From CAZCFB01 sp964511535 (GTDB lineage Bacteria; Myxococcota_A; Polyangia; GCA-2747355; CAZCFB01), in NCBI GenBank assembly GCA_964511535.1, contig CAZEFW010000062.1:1-46535 (forward strand): a DNA stretch of 46,535 nucleotides, read 5' to 3'. The position numbers and the translations under genes were made by a program. Shown here piece by piece: positions 32,631 to 41,448 of this stretch. How positions within the stretch are numbered: position 1 is the first letter of the stretch; every line of letters begins with the position of its first letter. The notes beneath the pieces are model-generated. The model did no database searches. It had not been told where the DNA came from and saw only the letters and a list, made by a program, of their open reading frames with translations.

Positions 32631-33977
32631 ATGCTGCGAAGCCATCTCATCGTCACTCTGGCGATGCTGCCCCTGTTCGTCGTCCCCTCTCCTGCCCGAG
32701 GAGCCCCCTTGAAGATTCCCCACGAGAAGTACCAGCTCGACAACGGCCTGACCGTGATCCTGCACCGCGACACACGGCTGCCGCGCGTGGCGGTCAACCT
32801 GCTGTATCGAATCGGCGCCCGGGACGACCCGGCTGGCCAGTCCGGCGTGGCGCACCTGTTCGAGCACCTGATGTTCATGGGCACCGACCGAGTACCCGAG
32901 GGCAAGATCGACCTGATCATGGAGGGCGCTGGCGGCTGGAACAACGCCTACACCAGCCAGGACCAGACGGTTTATTACGACGTCGGGCCGTCGCGCCTGC
33001 TGCCCACCCTGCTCTGGATCGAGGCGGACCGCATGGCCACCCTGGCCGGGGCGCTGGACCCGAAGAAGCTCGCCCTGCAGCGGGACGTGGTGATCAACGA
33101 GTACCGCCAGGGCTACGAGAACACCCCGTACGGCAAGGTCGGCTTGCACATGCCCGGGCTGGTCAACGGCGAGGGGCACCCGTACGGGCGGCCGGTCATC
33201 GGGAGCCTGGAGGATCTGCGGGCCGTGAAGGTGGCGGACCTGCGCAAGCTCTTCGCCCGGTTCTATTCGCCGCGCAACGCCTCCCTGGTGGTGGCCGGGC
33301 GGTTCGAGATCGCGCGGGCCAGGGCCCTGGTGGCCAAGTACTTCGGCTGGATCCCGCCGGCGCCCCCGCCTCGCCGGGCAACGCTGGAGAAGACCCCTGC
33401 CCCGCCGCAGAAGGCCCGCAGGCGCACGCTGACCGACCGGGTCAAGCTGCCGCGGGTCATCCTGGCCTGGCCCTCGGCCGCTCACCTCGCTGCCGGAGAC
33501 GCCGAGATGGACCTGGCGGCCGAGGTGCTCAGCGAGGGCAAGCAGTCCCGCCTGTATCAGGCGCTGGTCTACGAGCAGCGGGTGGCCCTGGACGTGAGCG
33601 CGTACCAGCAATCTCGCGCCCTCGGCTCCCAGTTCGTGGTCCAGGCCACGGCCCAGGAGGGTGTGAGCGTCGAGCAGCTCGAAAAGGCGGTGCGCGCCGT
33701 GCTGGCCAGGTTCCTCGAGGAGCCGCCCACCGAGCGTGAGCTGGCCCGGGCGCGCAACGGCTTCGAGGTCCAGTTCGTCCGGCGCCTGCAGAGCCTGAGC
33801 AACCGGGCGGAGCTGCTCAACACGTACTTCGCCCGCACCGGCGAGCCCGACTTCGTGGAGCGAGATCTGGACCGCTACCGGCAGGTGACCTCTGCCGGGT
33901 TGCACAAGGAGGTCCGGCGCGCCCTCGTCCTGTCCAGGGCCGTGACCGTGCGCGTGCTGCCCCATGCGAAGAAGTAG
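32631..33977 (+). CDS. M16 family zinc peptidase (active subunit)
   Basis: This encodes 448 residues with a signal peptide (ending near PSPARGA). The inverted zinc motif is intact: H75-LF-E78-H79 in GVAHLFEHLMFMG, with a third ligand Glu157 in VVINEYRQ. The C-terminal domain begins near residue 255. Bacterial M16B peptidases of this size work as pairs of one catalytic and one non-catalytic chain; the next gene encodes the latter. The two genes overlap by 14 bases. It is probably a periplasmic peptidase that clears small peptides or unfolded proteins. Confidence 0.93.
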   Translation: MLRSHLIVTLAMLPLFVVPSPARGAPLKIPHEKYQLDNGLTVILHRDTRLPRVAVNLLYRIGARDDPAGQSGVAHLFEHLMFMGTDRVPEGKIDLIMEGAGGWNNAYTSQDQTVYYDVGPSRLLPTLLWIEADRMATLAGALDPKKLALQRDVVINEYRQGYENTPYGKVGLHMPGLVNGEGHPYGRPVIGSLEDLRAVKVADLRKLFARFYSPRNASLVVAGRFEIARARALVAKYFGWIPPAPPPRRATLEKTPAPPQKARRRTLTDRVKLPRVILAWPSAAHLAAGDAEMDLAAEVLSEGKQSRLYQALVYEQRVALDVSAYQQSRALGSQFVVQATAQEGVSVEQLEKAVRAVLARFLEEPPTERELARARNGFEVQFVRRLQSLSNRAELLNTYFARTGEPDFVERDLDRYRQVTSAGLHKEVRRALVLSRAVTVRVLPHAKK

Positions 33978-35463
33978 CTTCATCCTGTTGGCCCTGTCCC
34001 TGGCGGCCTGCGCCCACCCGCGTCCGCCGCTCAAGAGGAGCGTCCCCGTGAAGAGCACTGACGACCGAGCCGACGTCCCGGCTTTCATGAACACCCAGCC
34101 CCGCCTCGGCCCCCGGGGCGATTTTGCGTTCCCCAGGGCCGAGAGCTTCCGGCTGAAGAACGGCCTGAGGGTGGTCCTGGCGCCCAAGGCGGACCTGCCC
34201 CTGGTGCGCCTCAAGCTGGCCCTGCCCTGCGGCACCGCGGCGGACCGGGCCAACGCGGGAGGGGTGGCCTACCTGACGGCGCACATGCTCGAGCGCGGCG
34301 CGGGGAAGCGCTCGGCGCTGCAATTCTCGGGCGCCCTTCAGGATCTGGGCTCCACGGTCACTGCCTGGACCGACCAGGATCACGCCCTGGTGCTGGTCTC
34401 CAGCCTGCGGCGGAACCTGGAGCAGAGCCTCGACTTGCTGGCCGACCTGCTGCTCAGGCCGCGCTTCACCGGGGGGGAGCTGGCCCGGCTCAAGAAGGAG
34501 GTCCGCGCCCGGGTGCAGCAGCGGCGGGCCCAGCCGGCGCAGACCGCGCACCTGGCGCTCAAGTCGGCGGTGTTCGGCGAGCACCCTTACGGCCGGGCGC
34601 TGCTGCCGGCGCCGGGCTCGCTGGGTGGGATCAAGCCGGCGGCGCTCCAGGCGTACCACGGGCGATGCTACCGACCGCGCGGGGCGGTGCTGGTGGCCGC
34701 GGGTGACATAACGGCGCAGGAACTGCGGGCGCTGCTCGAGGCCCGGCTCTCGGCCTGGTCCGGCGAGGCGCCCGAGCCGGGCGATCCCCCGCCGCCGCCG
34801 GACAGGGGGCCGCGGCTGGTGCTGGTGGACCGGCCCGGCGCCACCCAGTCGGTGATCCGGGTGGGGCACCTGTGCCCGCCCCGCCGGTCGCGTGAGTTCG
34901 CCATGATGGAGCTGCTCAACACGGCCCTCGGGGGCAGCTTCACCAGCCGGCTCAACCTGAACCTGCGGGAGAAGCACGGGTTCACTTATGGCGCGCGGTC
35001 CCAGTTCATGCTGCGCCGGGAACGAGGGCTGTTCGCAGCCTCGGCCTCGGTGGAGACCGAGGACACGGCGGCCGCCCTGACCGAGATCCTCGCCGAGCTG
35101 CGCGGCATGAGCGCCCGGCCGCTGACGCGGTCGGAGCTGTCGCGGGCCAGGCAGCTGCTGGTGGAGGAGCAGCCGGGCCGGGCCGAGACCGTGGCCGGGC
35201 TGGTGGAGGCCTACGCCGACCTGGCCGCCAACGGCCTGCCGTTGCCATCGCTGAACCGTTTCCCGGACCAGGTGAAGGCCATCACCTCCAGCCGCGCCGC
35301 GGCCGCGGCCAGGCGGCTGATCCGGGCCGACCAGGCCACCATCGTCGTCGCCGGCGACGTGGCCAAGCTGCGCCCTGCCCTGGAGAAGGCCCACGGCCCG
35401 GCGCAGGTGCGGGATCCGGACGGCGCCGTCATTAACAAGCCGCCCACCAGGAGCCGCAAATAA
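33964..35463 (+). CDS. M16 family peptidase-like lipoprotein (non-catalytic subunit)
   Basis: This encodes 499 residues. The signal ends with LAAC (Cys16), so this chain is membrane-anchored and could tether the active partner. At the zinc site the motif is Y103-LT-A106-H107 in VAYLTAHMLERG instead of HxxEH; two of the key residues are lost, so it cannot bind zinc in the normal way. The family signature LREKHGFTYGARSQFMLRRE, supplying substrate-binding residues, is preserved, as in known active/inactive M16B pairs. The TAA stop overlaps the first bases of palindromic element D. Confidence 0.92.
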   Translation: MRRSSFILLALSLAACAHPRPPLKRSVPVKSTDDRADVPAFMNTQPRLGPRGDFAFPRAESFRLKNGLRVVLAPKADLPLVRLKLALPCGTAADRANAGGVAYLTAHMLERGAGKRSALQFSGALQDLGSTVTAWTDQDHALVLVSSLRRNLEQSLDLLADLLLRPRFTGGELARLKKEVRARVQQRRAQPAQTAHLALKSAVFGEHPYGRALLPAPGSLGGIKPAALQAYHGRCYRPRGAVLVAAGDITAQELRALLEARLSAWSGEAPEPGDPPPPPDRGPRLVLVDRPGATQSVIRVGHLCPPRRSREFAMMELLNTALGGSFTSRLNLNLREKHGFTYGARSQFMLRRERGLFAASASVETEDTAAALTEILAELRGMSARPLTRSELSRARQLLVEEQPGRAETVAGLVEAYADLAANGLPLPSLNRFPDQVKAITSSRAAAAARRLIRADQATIVVAGDVAKLRPALEKAHGPAQVRDPDGAVINKPPTRSRK

Positions 35464-35504
35464 AATGTCAAGTGGTGGGGTCTGACCCCCGCACTTGACA
35501 TATT
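35462..35504. repeat. REP-like palindromic element, copy D
   Basis: AAAATGTCAAGTGG, GGGGTCTGACCCCC and ACTTGACATATT match the other copies, with one arm mismatch (TATT for TTTT). Its first two As are the last two bases of the M16 gene's TAA stop, so the element contributes to the stop codon. Confidence 0.85.
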
Positions 35505-35622
35505 ATCGATTGGCATCGGAGGCCCTCAGGCGGCAGGGGGAGTTGCCGTTTTGCCGGCCATGGGTCTGGCCATCTACGGGCAAGCCCGGCGGCAACCCGT
35601 TGAAATAGAACAAATCCCATCC

Positions 35623-35638
35623 TGGCACCCCCTGTGCA
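35623..35638 (+). promoter_or_regulatory. Sigma-54-type promoter candidate
   Basis: TGGCACCCCCTGTGCA has the GG and GC dinucleotides at the correct 12-base offset and the TGGCAC half intact. It lies 114 bases upstream of the phosphatase/nuclease-like lipoprotein gene in a 288-base stretch (35464-35751) that holds no other gene. An enhancer-binding activator would be needed. No activator gene lies in the window. Confidence 0.5.
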
Positions 35639-35751
35639 TTAATCGGAGCCACCGCCTGAACCCCCCGGCGGTGCTGTCACAGCAGCCCGGCCGCGATTCT
35701 GCTGCGAGGGTCTGCGCAGATACTGGTGCGTCTTTCTCGAGGAGCCATTGC

Positions 35752-38187
35752 ATGCGTCCTGTTGCCACCCCTGCGTCCTGTCGCCGCCTGCTTCCCCTCG
35801 CTGCCGGGTTGACGCTCCTGTTGGCGGCCGCTTGCGGCGGGATGGATGATGATCCGTCCCTCGCCTCGCACGCCTCGGGGTACGCGGGCCACAGCCCCTA
35901 CACCTTCCACAGCCGCAACATCGTCGTCCCGCGCATCGCCACGGCGCGCGTCGCGTTGCAGGCTGGCGCCACCTACGAGCTGTGGACCGAGGGCTGCGAC
36001 GGCACCACCGTCGAGGACACGCTGCTCGTGCTGCTCGATCCCCACGACCAGGTTGTGGCCATCAACGACGACGGCGGGACCGGCTACCCGGGTGGCTGCT
36101 CTCACCTGGCCTTCCAGCCGTCCTTCGACGGGGACTACCGGTGGGAAGTGTGGCGCAAGCCGTCGCCGGTCAACCCCACCCGCGCCGCGGCGGCCGGGCG
36201 CGTGGACGTCAAGACCTTCGAGGCCGGCGCCGGGCAGGTGCTGACCCTGGCCCTGGACGCGCCAGTGGCCGGCACCCCGGTGGGCGGCATGGGCGTTCAC
36301 GGCGGGACCACCGTCACCGCGCTGCGCCCTTCCCGCGCCGACCTCGGCGCCCTGTCGCCGACCCTGCTGCTGCTCGGCCCCGGCGGCGCCGCGCTGGACC
36401 ACGACACCAGCCGCACCCCGCGTGTGCGCGCCCCGGCCGGGACGGTGTCCACCACCGGCGCCGTGGTCCTGGTGGGCACCCGCGACACAAAGGGCGGCCT
36501 GGTGGATCTGGCCCTCGGGCCCCGTCGGCTGCACACCACCCTCGCCCTGTCGCTGAGCCAGGCGTCCGGCACGCGCGAGACCTTCGGGCCGGCCATGCTC
36601 TCCGGCGTGGGCTCGGTGGTGGTGTCCCTCTCCTATGCCACAAAGGCGGCGGTGGGCGACCCGGTGGGCGTCGAGGCGGTGACCCGCGCGGTCGGCCGCC
36701 ATAGCGGCTTTTCGCGCTACTCCGGCAGCTCGGCGGCCGACCGGATGCTCACCGCGTCGCTGGACCTGTGCGCCGACCTCTCCTGCGCCACCTACCGCAC
36801 GGTGGACACCACCACCCGCTTCCGCGGCCACTTCGGCGCGGCCAACACCACCAGCCCGATCTTCCTCGGGGCCCACGCCGGCGACGGCCTCTATCGCGTG
36901 CGCGTGGAGGCCAAGCACGCGGACCTGTACCGCACCGCCGCGCCCCGGGTGTACAACGACGCCACCGGCACCCAGGTCACCACCCTGGGCAACTGGAACA
37001 TCTACATGGACACCAAGAACCTGGGCTGCAGCAGCGGCAAGGCGCCGGCGGCCCAGGTCTGGACGCGCTACCGCAACGACGTGGATCTGATGGCCCTGCA
37101 GGAGGTGGAGTACCAGTGCCACTTCGATCTGCTCAAGCGCAAGAGCGAGCAGCAGGACAGCAAGCGGTGGGAGTTCTTCTATACCCGCGGCGACACCTAC
37201 ACCACCAACTGCGATGACGACTACGTCGGGCTGCTGCTGGGCCAGCGCCTGTGGCCCAACCTGCAGGCCAGCGCCAACGACCTGGCCGGCCGCGGCCGCG
37301 GCAAGGAGTTCGGCAAGGGCAGCGTCTCCTGGTACGACTCGTCCGCGGGCAAGACCCGCTCGGTCAAGTGCTGGCGCAATGGCGGCTGGAGCATGCTGTG
37401 CAACTCGTCCAAGGGCGAGCCGACCTACGACTTCCTCACCAGCAACCGCGCCAACGATCCGATCTACCCCTCCCGGGCCATGGGCTGCCGCATGACCCCC
37501 GACACCGACGGCGGCAACGAGTACCCCCACGCCATGACCGCGCGCATCCGCCCCACCGACGGCCCCGCGGACGGCTCGCGGGACATCGTGGTGGTGGTGA
37601 CGCACCAGATCGACTTCGGCAGCGGCGACGATCCGGCTGACGGCGGCGGGTACTCCCACCTCAAGACCTACCTGGAGGACCTGCCCGCGCTGGTGTACGG
37701 CACCTACGGCAGCAAGGTGAACCGGATCATCTACATGGGCGACCTGAACATGTGGGAGACGGCCCACGAGTGGGAGACCATGCTGCGGCTGCTGCGCAAG
37801 AAGTTCGGCTACGCCGTGGACACACGCCTGGCGCAGCATGGCCGCCCCCTGAGCACCTGGGCCGGCTACGGCAAGAGCTGCGGCGACCGCTCCACCGGCG
37901 GTCAGAACGACGGGGTGATCCTGCTGGGAGATGGGTGGAAGACGCTGGACCCGGCGGTGAGCGTGGGGAACGAGGACTGGTCGGCGGCGGGCGGCCGCGG
38001 CGGAAAGATCGAGTACCGCGCGCCCAAGGAGGAGTGCAAGTACTGGGGGCTCTCCTGCTCCAAGCCGGCGCCGGACTGCGTCCCCGCCTGCACCGGCACC
38101 CCCGAGCAGGGATGCGTCAACGGCGGCGACCCGGTGCTGGCCACCGACCACATGCTGCTGATCACCAAGGTGCGCACCAGCTTCTGA
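35752..38187 (+). CDS. Exported lipoprotein with endonuclease/exonuclease/phosphatase domain
   Basis: This encodes 811 residues from the ATG at 35752 (GGAG upstream). The signal ends in LAAAC, so it is a lipoprotein. The first half (about 40-400) is beta-rich and includes ELWTEGCDGTTVEDTLLVLL and FQPSFDGDYRWEVWR, resembling PPC-type domains. The C-terminal half is a DNase I-like fold: GNWNIYMD (Asn414/Asn416), LMALQEVE (Glu451), VVVVTHQIDFG (His618), YMGDLNMW (Asp664, Asn666) and ATDHMLLI (Asp799, His800). All catalytic positions appear conserved, so a metal-dependent phosphodiesterase or nuclease acting outside the cytoplasm is likely. The substrate (DNA, phospholipid or inositol phosphate) cannot be told. 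Confidence 0.85.
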   Translation: MRPVATPASCRRLLPLAAGLTLLLAAACGGMDDDPSLASHASGYAGHSPYTFHSRNIVVPRIATARVALQAGATYELWTEGCDGTTVEDTLLVLLDPHDQVVAINDDGGTGYPGGCSHLAFQPSFDGDYRWEVWRKPSPVNPTRAAAAGRVDVKTFEAGAGQVLTLALDAPVAGTPVGGMGVHGGTTVTALRPSRADLGALSPTLLLLGPGGAALDHDTSRTPRVRAPAGTVSTTGAVVLVGTRDTKGGLVDLALGPRRLHTTLALSLSQASGTRETFGPAMLSGVGSVVVSLSYATKAAVGDPVGVEAVTRAVGRHSGFSRYSGSSAADRMLTASLDLCADLSCATYRTVDTTTRFRGHFGAANTTSPIFLGAHAGDGLYRVRVEAKHADLYRTAAPRVYNDATGTQVTTLGNWNIYMDTKNLGCSSGKAPAAQVWTRYRNDVDLMALQEVEYQCHFDLLKRKSEQQDSKRWEFFYTRGDTYTTNCDDDYVGLLLGQRLWPNLQASANDLAGRGRGKEFGKGSVSWYDSSAGKTRSVKCWRNGGWSMLCNSSKGEPTYDFLTSNRANDPIYPSRAMGCRMTPDTDGGNEYPHAMTARIRPTDGPADGSRDIVVVVTHQIDFGSGDDPADGGGYSHLKTYLEDLPALVYGTYGSKVNRIIYMGDLNMWETAHEWETMLRLLRKKFGYAVDTRLAQHGRPLSTWAGYGKSCGDRSTGGQNDGVILLGDGWKTLDPAVSVGNEDWSAAGGRGGKIEYRAPKEECKYWGLSCSKPAPDCVPACTGTPEQGCVNGGDPVLATDHMLLITKVRTSF

Positions 38188-38197
38188 GCGCGCGCCC

Positions 38198-38225
38198 TTG
38201 TCTCCGACCTGCCCTTCGTTATAAA
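38198..38225 (+). promoter_or_regulatory. Candidate adk promoter
   Basis: TTGTCT (38198-38203) and TATAAA (38220-38225) are 16 bases apart, followed by AAAGGAGAG and the adk ATG at 38255. This is a good housekeeping-type match for this GC-rich sequence. Confidence 0.55.
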
Positions 38226-38254
38226 ACCCCCCCAACTGAAAGGAGAGTGACCCC

Positions 38255-38881
38255 ATGAACCTTATCTTCCTCGGCCCTCCCGGAGCCGGCAAAGGCACCC
38301 AGGCCGCAGCCATCATCAACGAGTACAACATCCCCCAGATCAGCACCGGCGACATCATCCGCGCCGCCATCCGGGGCGAGACCGAGCTCGGCAAGGAGTT
38401 CAAGAGCTACACCGACGCCGGCAAGCTGGTCCCCGACGAGCTGGTCAACCGCATGGTTGAGGAGCGGCTCAAGGAGGACGACTGCAAGGGCGGCTTCCTG
38501 CTGGACGGCTTCCCGCGCACGGTGGCCCAGGCCGAGGCCCTGGACACCATGCTGGAGAACATGGGCCGCAAGATGGAGCATGTGCTGCTGCTGGAGGTGG
38601 ACGACTCGGTGCTGGTGGAGCGCATCACCGGACGCCGCAGCGACCCCGAGACCGGCCGCGTATACCACGTCAAGTTCGACCCGCCCCCCGCGGACATCGC
38701 GGACCGGCTGATCCAGCGCAGCGACGACACCGAGGAGGTGCTCACCCAGCGTCTGGACGAGTACCACGAGAAGACCGCGCCGCTGATCCCCTACTACGAG
38801 AAGACCGGCCTGCTGCGCCGCGTGACCGGCGTCGGCTCCCTGGAAGATGTGCAGAAGCGCCTGTTCGAGGTGCTGAAGTAA
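38255..38881 (+). CDS. adk: Adenylate kinase
   Basis: This encodes 208 residues, preceded by AAAGGAGAG. The P-loop GPPGAGKGT (7-15), the AMP-binding STGDIIRAAI, the GGFLLDGFPRT motif and the LID segment RITGRRSDPETGRVYHVKFDPPP (non-zinc form, no Cys) are all present. It catalyses ATP + AMP to 2 ADP. It sits apart from any ribosomal-protein operon, next to glgP, with its own promoter. Confidence 0.96.
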   Translation: MNLIFLGPPGAGKGTQAAAIINEYNIPQISTGDIIRAAIRGETELGKEFKSYTDAGKLVPDELVNRMVEERLKEDDCKGGFLLDGFPRTVAQAEALDTMLENMGRKMEHVLLLEVDDSVLVERITGRRSDPETGRVYHVKFDPPPADIADRLIQRSDDTEEVLTQRLDEYHEKTAPLIPYYEKTGLLRRVTGVGSLEDVQKRLFEVLK

Positions 38882-38975
38882 GGCCTCCCCCCCCCTTCCC
38901 CGCGCCTCACCATCTGCTAGACTTTCAGCGCTCCCGCTGAACCGACAACCTCTACCTCTACTTCAGGAGATCCCA

Positions 38976-41444
38976 GTGCCTCGCAAGCGCAGATCCACTC
39001 TCTGGCGCAACATCTCCAGCGCGCCCACCGTGCGGTCGCTCCGGCAGGACATGGCGCGCCACATCCAGAGCTCCCTGGCCAAGGACGAGTACGCCGCAAC
39101 CTCCCTGGACCGCTTCTACGGCCTCTGCTTCGCTGTGCGCGATCAGCTCATCGACCGCTGGGTCAACACGCAGCAGACCTATTACCAGGAGGACGCTCGC
39201 CGGGTCTATTACCTGTCCATGGAGTACCTGATGGGCCGGGCGCTGCACAACGCCATGGTCAACACCGGCCTGCTCGACATGTGCCGCGAGGCCCTGCAGG
39301 AGGAGGGCCTCGACCTGAACGATCTGGAGGAGCTGGAGCATGACGCGGGGCTCGGCAACGGCGGCCTCGGCCGCCTGGCCGCCTGCTTCATCGACTCCAT
39401 GGCCACCATGAGCCTGCCGGCCTACGGCTACGGGCTCAGGTATGACTACGGCATCTTCGCCCAGCGCATCGTGGACGGCCGCCAGGTGGAGGAGGCGGAC
39501 GACTGGCTGCGGCTGCCGAACCCGTGGGAGTACCCGCGGCCGGAGTACCTGCTGCCGGTGCGCTTCGGCGGCTCGGTGGAGCGCGGCCCCGACGGCCCGG
39601 TGTGGCGGCCGGCGGAGACCGTGCTCGCCATGCCTTACGACACGCCGGTGCCCGGCTACGGCGCCAACACGGTCAACACGCTGCGCCTGTGGAAGGCCGT
39701 GCCCCACGAGGGGTTCGACTTCCAGGACTTCAACGAGGGGGACTATGTCGGGGCGGTGGAGGACCGGGTCCACACCGAGAACCTGACCCGGGTGCTCTAC
39801 CCGAACGACAACTTCCACCTCGGCAAGCAGCTGCGGCTGAAGCAGCAGTACCTGCTGGTGTCGGCCACCCTGCAGGACGCCCTGCGGCGGCACCTGGTGA
39901 ACCACGAGAGCCTGGACAACCTGCACGACAAGGCGGTGTTCCAGCTCAACGACACCCACCCGGCGCTGGCGGTGCCCGAGCTGATGCGCGTCCTGATGGA
40001 CGAGCGGGGCTACAGCTGGGACGCGGCGTGGGAGATCACCAACGGCAGCATGGCCTACACCAACCACACCCTGCTGCCGGAGGCGCTGGAGAAGTGGCGC
40101 GTGGACCTGATCGAGCGCCTGCTGCCGCGCCACCTGCAGATCATCGGCGAGATCAACCACCGGTTCTTGACGCGGGTCCGCAAGGACTTCCCCGGGGACG
40201 ACGCGCTGGTGCGCTCGGTCTCCATCTTCGACGAGGGGCCGCCCAAGCGGGTGCGCATGGCCAACCTGGCGGTGGTGGGATCGTTCTCGGTCAACGGCGT
40301 GGCCGAGCTGCACACGGAGCTGCTGCGCACCCGGGTGCTGGCGGACTTCCACCGCGTCTGGCCCGAGAAGCTGAACAACAAGACCAACGGCGTGACCCAG
40401 CGGCGCTGGCTGCTCTGCTGCAACCCCGACCTCGCCGAGCTGATCACCGACCGCGTGGGCCCGGGGTGGACCACCCACCTCGAGGAGCTGAAGCGGCTGG
40501 GCGGCATGGCCGACGACGCGGTGCTGCAGGAGGCGGTGGCCGGCGCCAAGCGCGCGGCCAAGGTCCGCCTGGCAGACTACCTGCGCACCCGGTACGCCTT
40601 CGACGCTGATCCGGACTCGGTGTTCGACATCCAGATCAAGCGGATCCACGAGTACAAGCGCCAGCTGCTCAACGCGCTGCACATCGTGCACCTGTACCGG
40701 CGCCTGCGGGACGATCCCGACGCCCTGGACAACCCGCGCACCTTCATCTTCGGCGGCAAGGCGGCCCCGGGCTACGCCGTTGCCAAGCGGGTGATCAAGC
40801 TGATCAACGACGTGGCGGCGGTGGTCAACGCGGACCCCCGGGTTTCGCAGAAGCTGAAGGTCTTCTTCGTGCCCAACTACAACGTCTCGGCCGCGGAGTA
40901 TCTCTTCCCTGCAGCCGACGTGTCGGAGCAGATCTCCACCGCCGGGTTCGAGGCCTCGGGCACCGGCAACATGAAGTTCGCCATGAACGGCGCGCTTACC
41001 CTGGGCACCCTCGACGGCGCCAACGTGGAGATCGCCCGGGAGGTGGGCGACGACAACATCTTCATCTTCGGCCACACCGTCGACGACGTGGCGGCGCTGC
41101 GGCAGCGCGGCTACGTGCCGAGGAGGCTGTACGAGGAGGACTCTGACCTGCGCGCGGCGCTGGACCTGATCTCCAGCGGCCACTTCAGCCCCGGCGAACA
41201 GGGCCGGCACCGGTCACTGGTCAACGGCCTGCTAAACGACGACTACTACCTGCACCTGGCCGACTTCCGCCCCTACGCCGCCGCCCACAAGGAGGTGGAC
41301 TGGGCCTACTCCGATCAGCCGCGCTGGCGGGCCATGGCGATCCAGAATATCGCCAACATGGGGGTCTTCTCCTCGGACCGGACCATCCGGGACTACGTGC
41401 GGGATATCTGGAAGGTGGAGCGGTTCGAGGTTGTGGTGGAGTAG
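38976..41444 (+). CDS. glgP: Glycogen/maltodextrin phosphorylase
   Basis: This encodes 822 residues from a GTG at 38976 with AGGAGA upstream. It covers the full GT35 phosphorylase length: YYLSMEYLMGRAL and GNGGLGRLAACFIDSMA near the N-terminus, NDTHPALAVPELMR in the middle, KRIHEYKRQLLNALH, and the pyridoxal phosphate Lys667 in EASGTGNMKFAMNGALTLGT. It releases glucose 1-phosphate from storage glycogen. It ends four bases before the convergent ppx gene. Confidence 0.96.
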   Translation: MPRKRRSTLWRNISSAPTVRSLRQDMARHIQSSLAKDEYAATSLDRFYGLCFAVRDQLIDRWVNTQQTYYQEDARRVYYLSMEYLMGRALHNAMVNTGLLDMCREALQEEGLDLNDLEELEHDAGLGNGGLGRLAACFIDSMATMSLPAYGYGLRYDYGIFAQRIVDGRQVEEADDWLRLPNPWEYPRPEYLLPVRFGGSVERGPDGPVWRPAETVLAMPYDTPVPGYGANTVNTLRLWKAVPHEGFDFQDFNEGDYVGAVEDRVHTENLTRVLYPNDNFHLGKQLRLKQQYLLVSATLQDALRRHLVNHESLDNLHDKAVFQLNDTHPALAVPELMRVLMDERGYSWDAAWEITNGSMAYTNHTLLPEALEKWRVDLIERLLPRHLQIIGEINHRFLTRVRKDFPGDDALVRSVSIFDEGPPKRVRMANLAVVGSFSVNGVAELHTELLRTRVLADFHRVWPEKLNNKTNGVTQRRWLLCCNPDLAELITDRVGPGWTTHLEELKRLGGMADDAVLQEAVAGAKRAAKVRLADYLRTRYAFDADPDSVFDIQIKRIHEYKRQLLNALHIVHLYRRLRDDPDALDNPRTFIFGGKAAPGYAVAKRVIKLINDVAAVVNADPRVSQKLKVFFVPNYNVSAAEYLFPAADVSEQISTAGFEASGTGNMKFAMNGALTLGTLDGANVEIAREVGDDNIFIFGHTVDDVAALRQRGYVPRRLYEEDSDLRAALDLISSGHFSPGEQGRHRSLVNGLLNDDYYLHLADFRPYAAAHKEVDWAYSDQPRWRAMAIQNIANMGVFSSDRTIRDYVRDIWKVERFEVVVE

Positions 41445-41448
41445 CGGC

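Noticed and set aside
35677..38403. Open minus-strand frame of about 900 codons opposite the exported phosphatase/nuclease-like gene
   Set aside because: Low-complexity Val/Gly/Ala/His translation with no motif, crossing the adk start; the plus-strand gene has a signal, catalytic motifs and a ribosome site.
38958..41210. Open minus-strand frame opposite glgP
   Set aside because: glgP is unmistakable; the opposite frame is a composition artefact.
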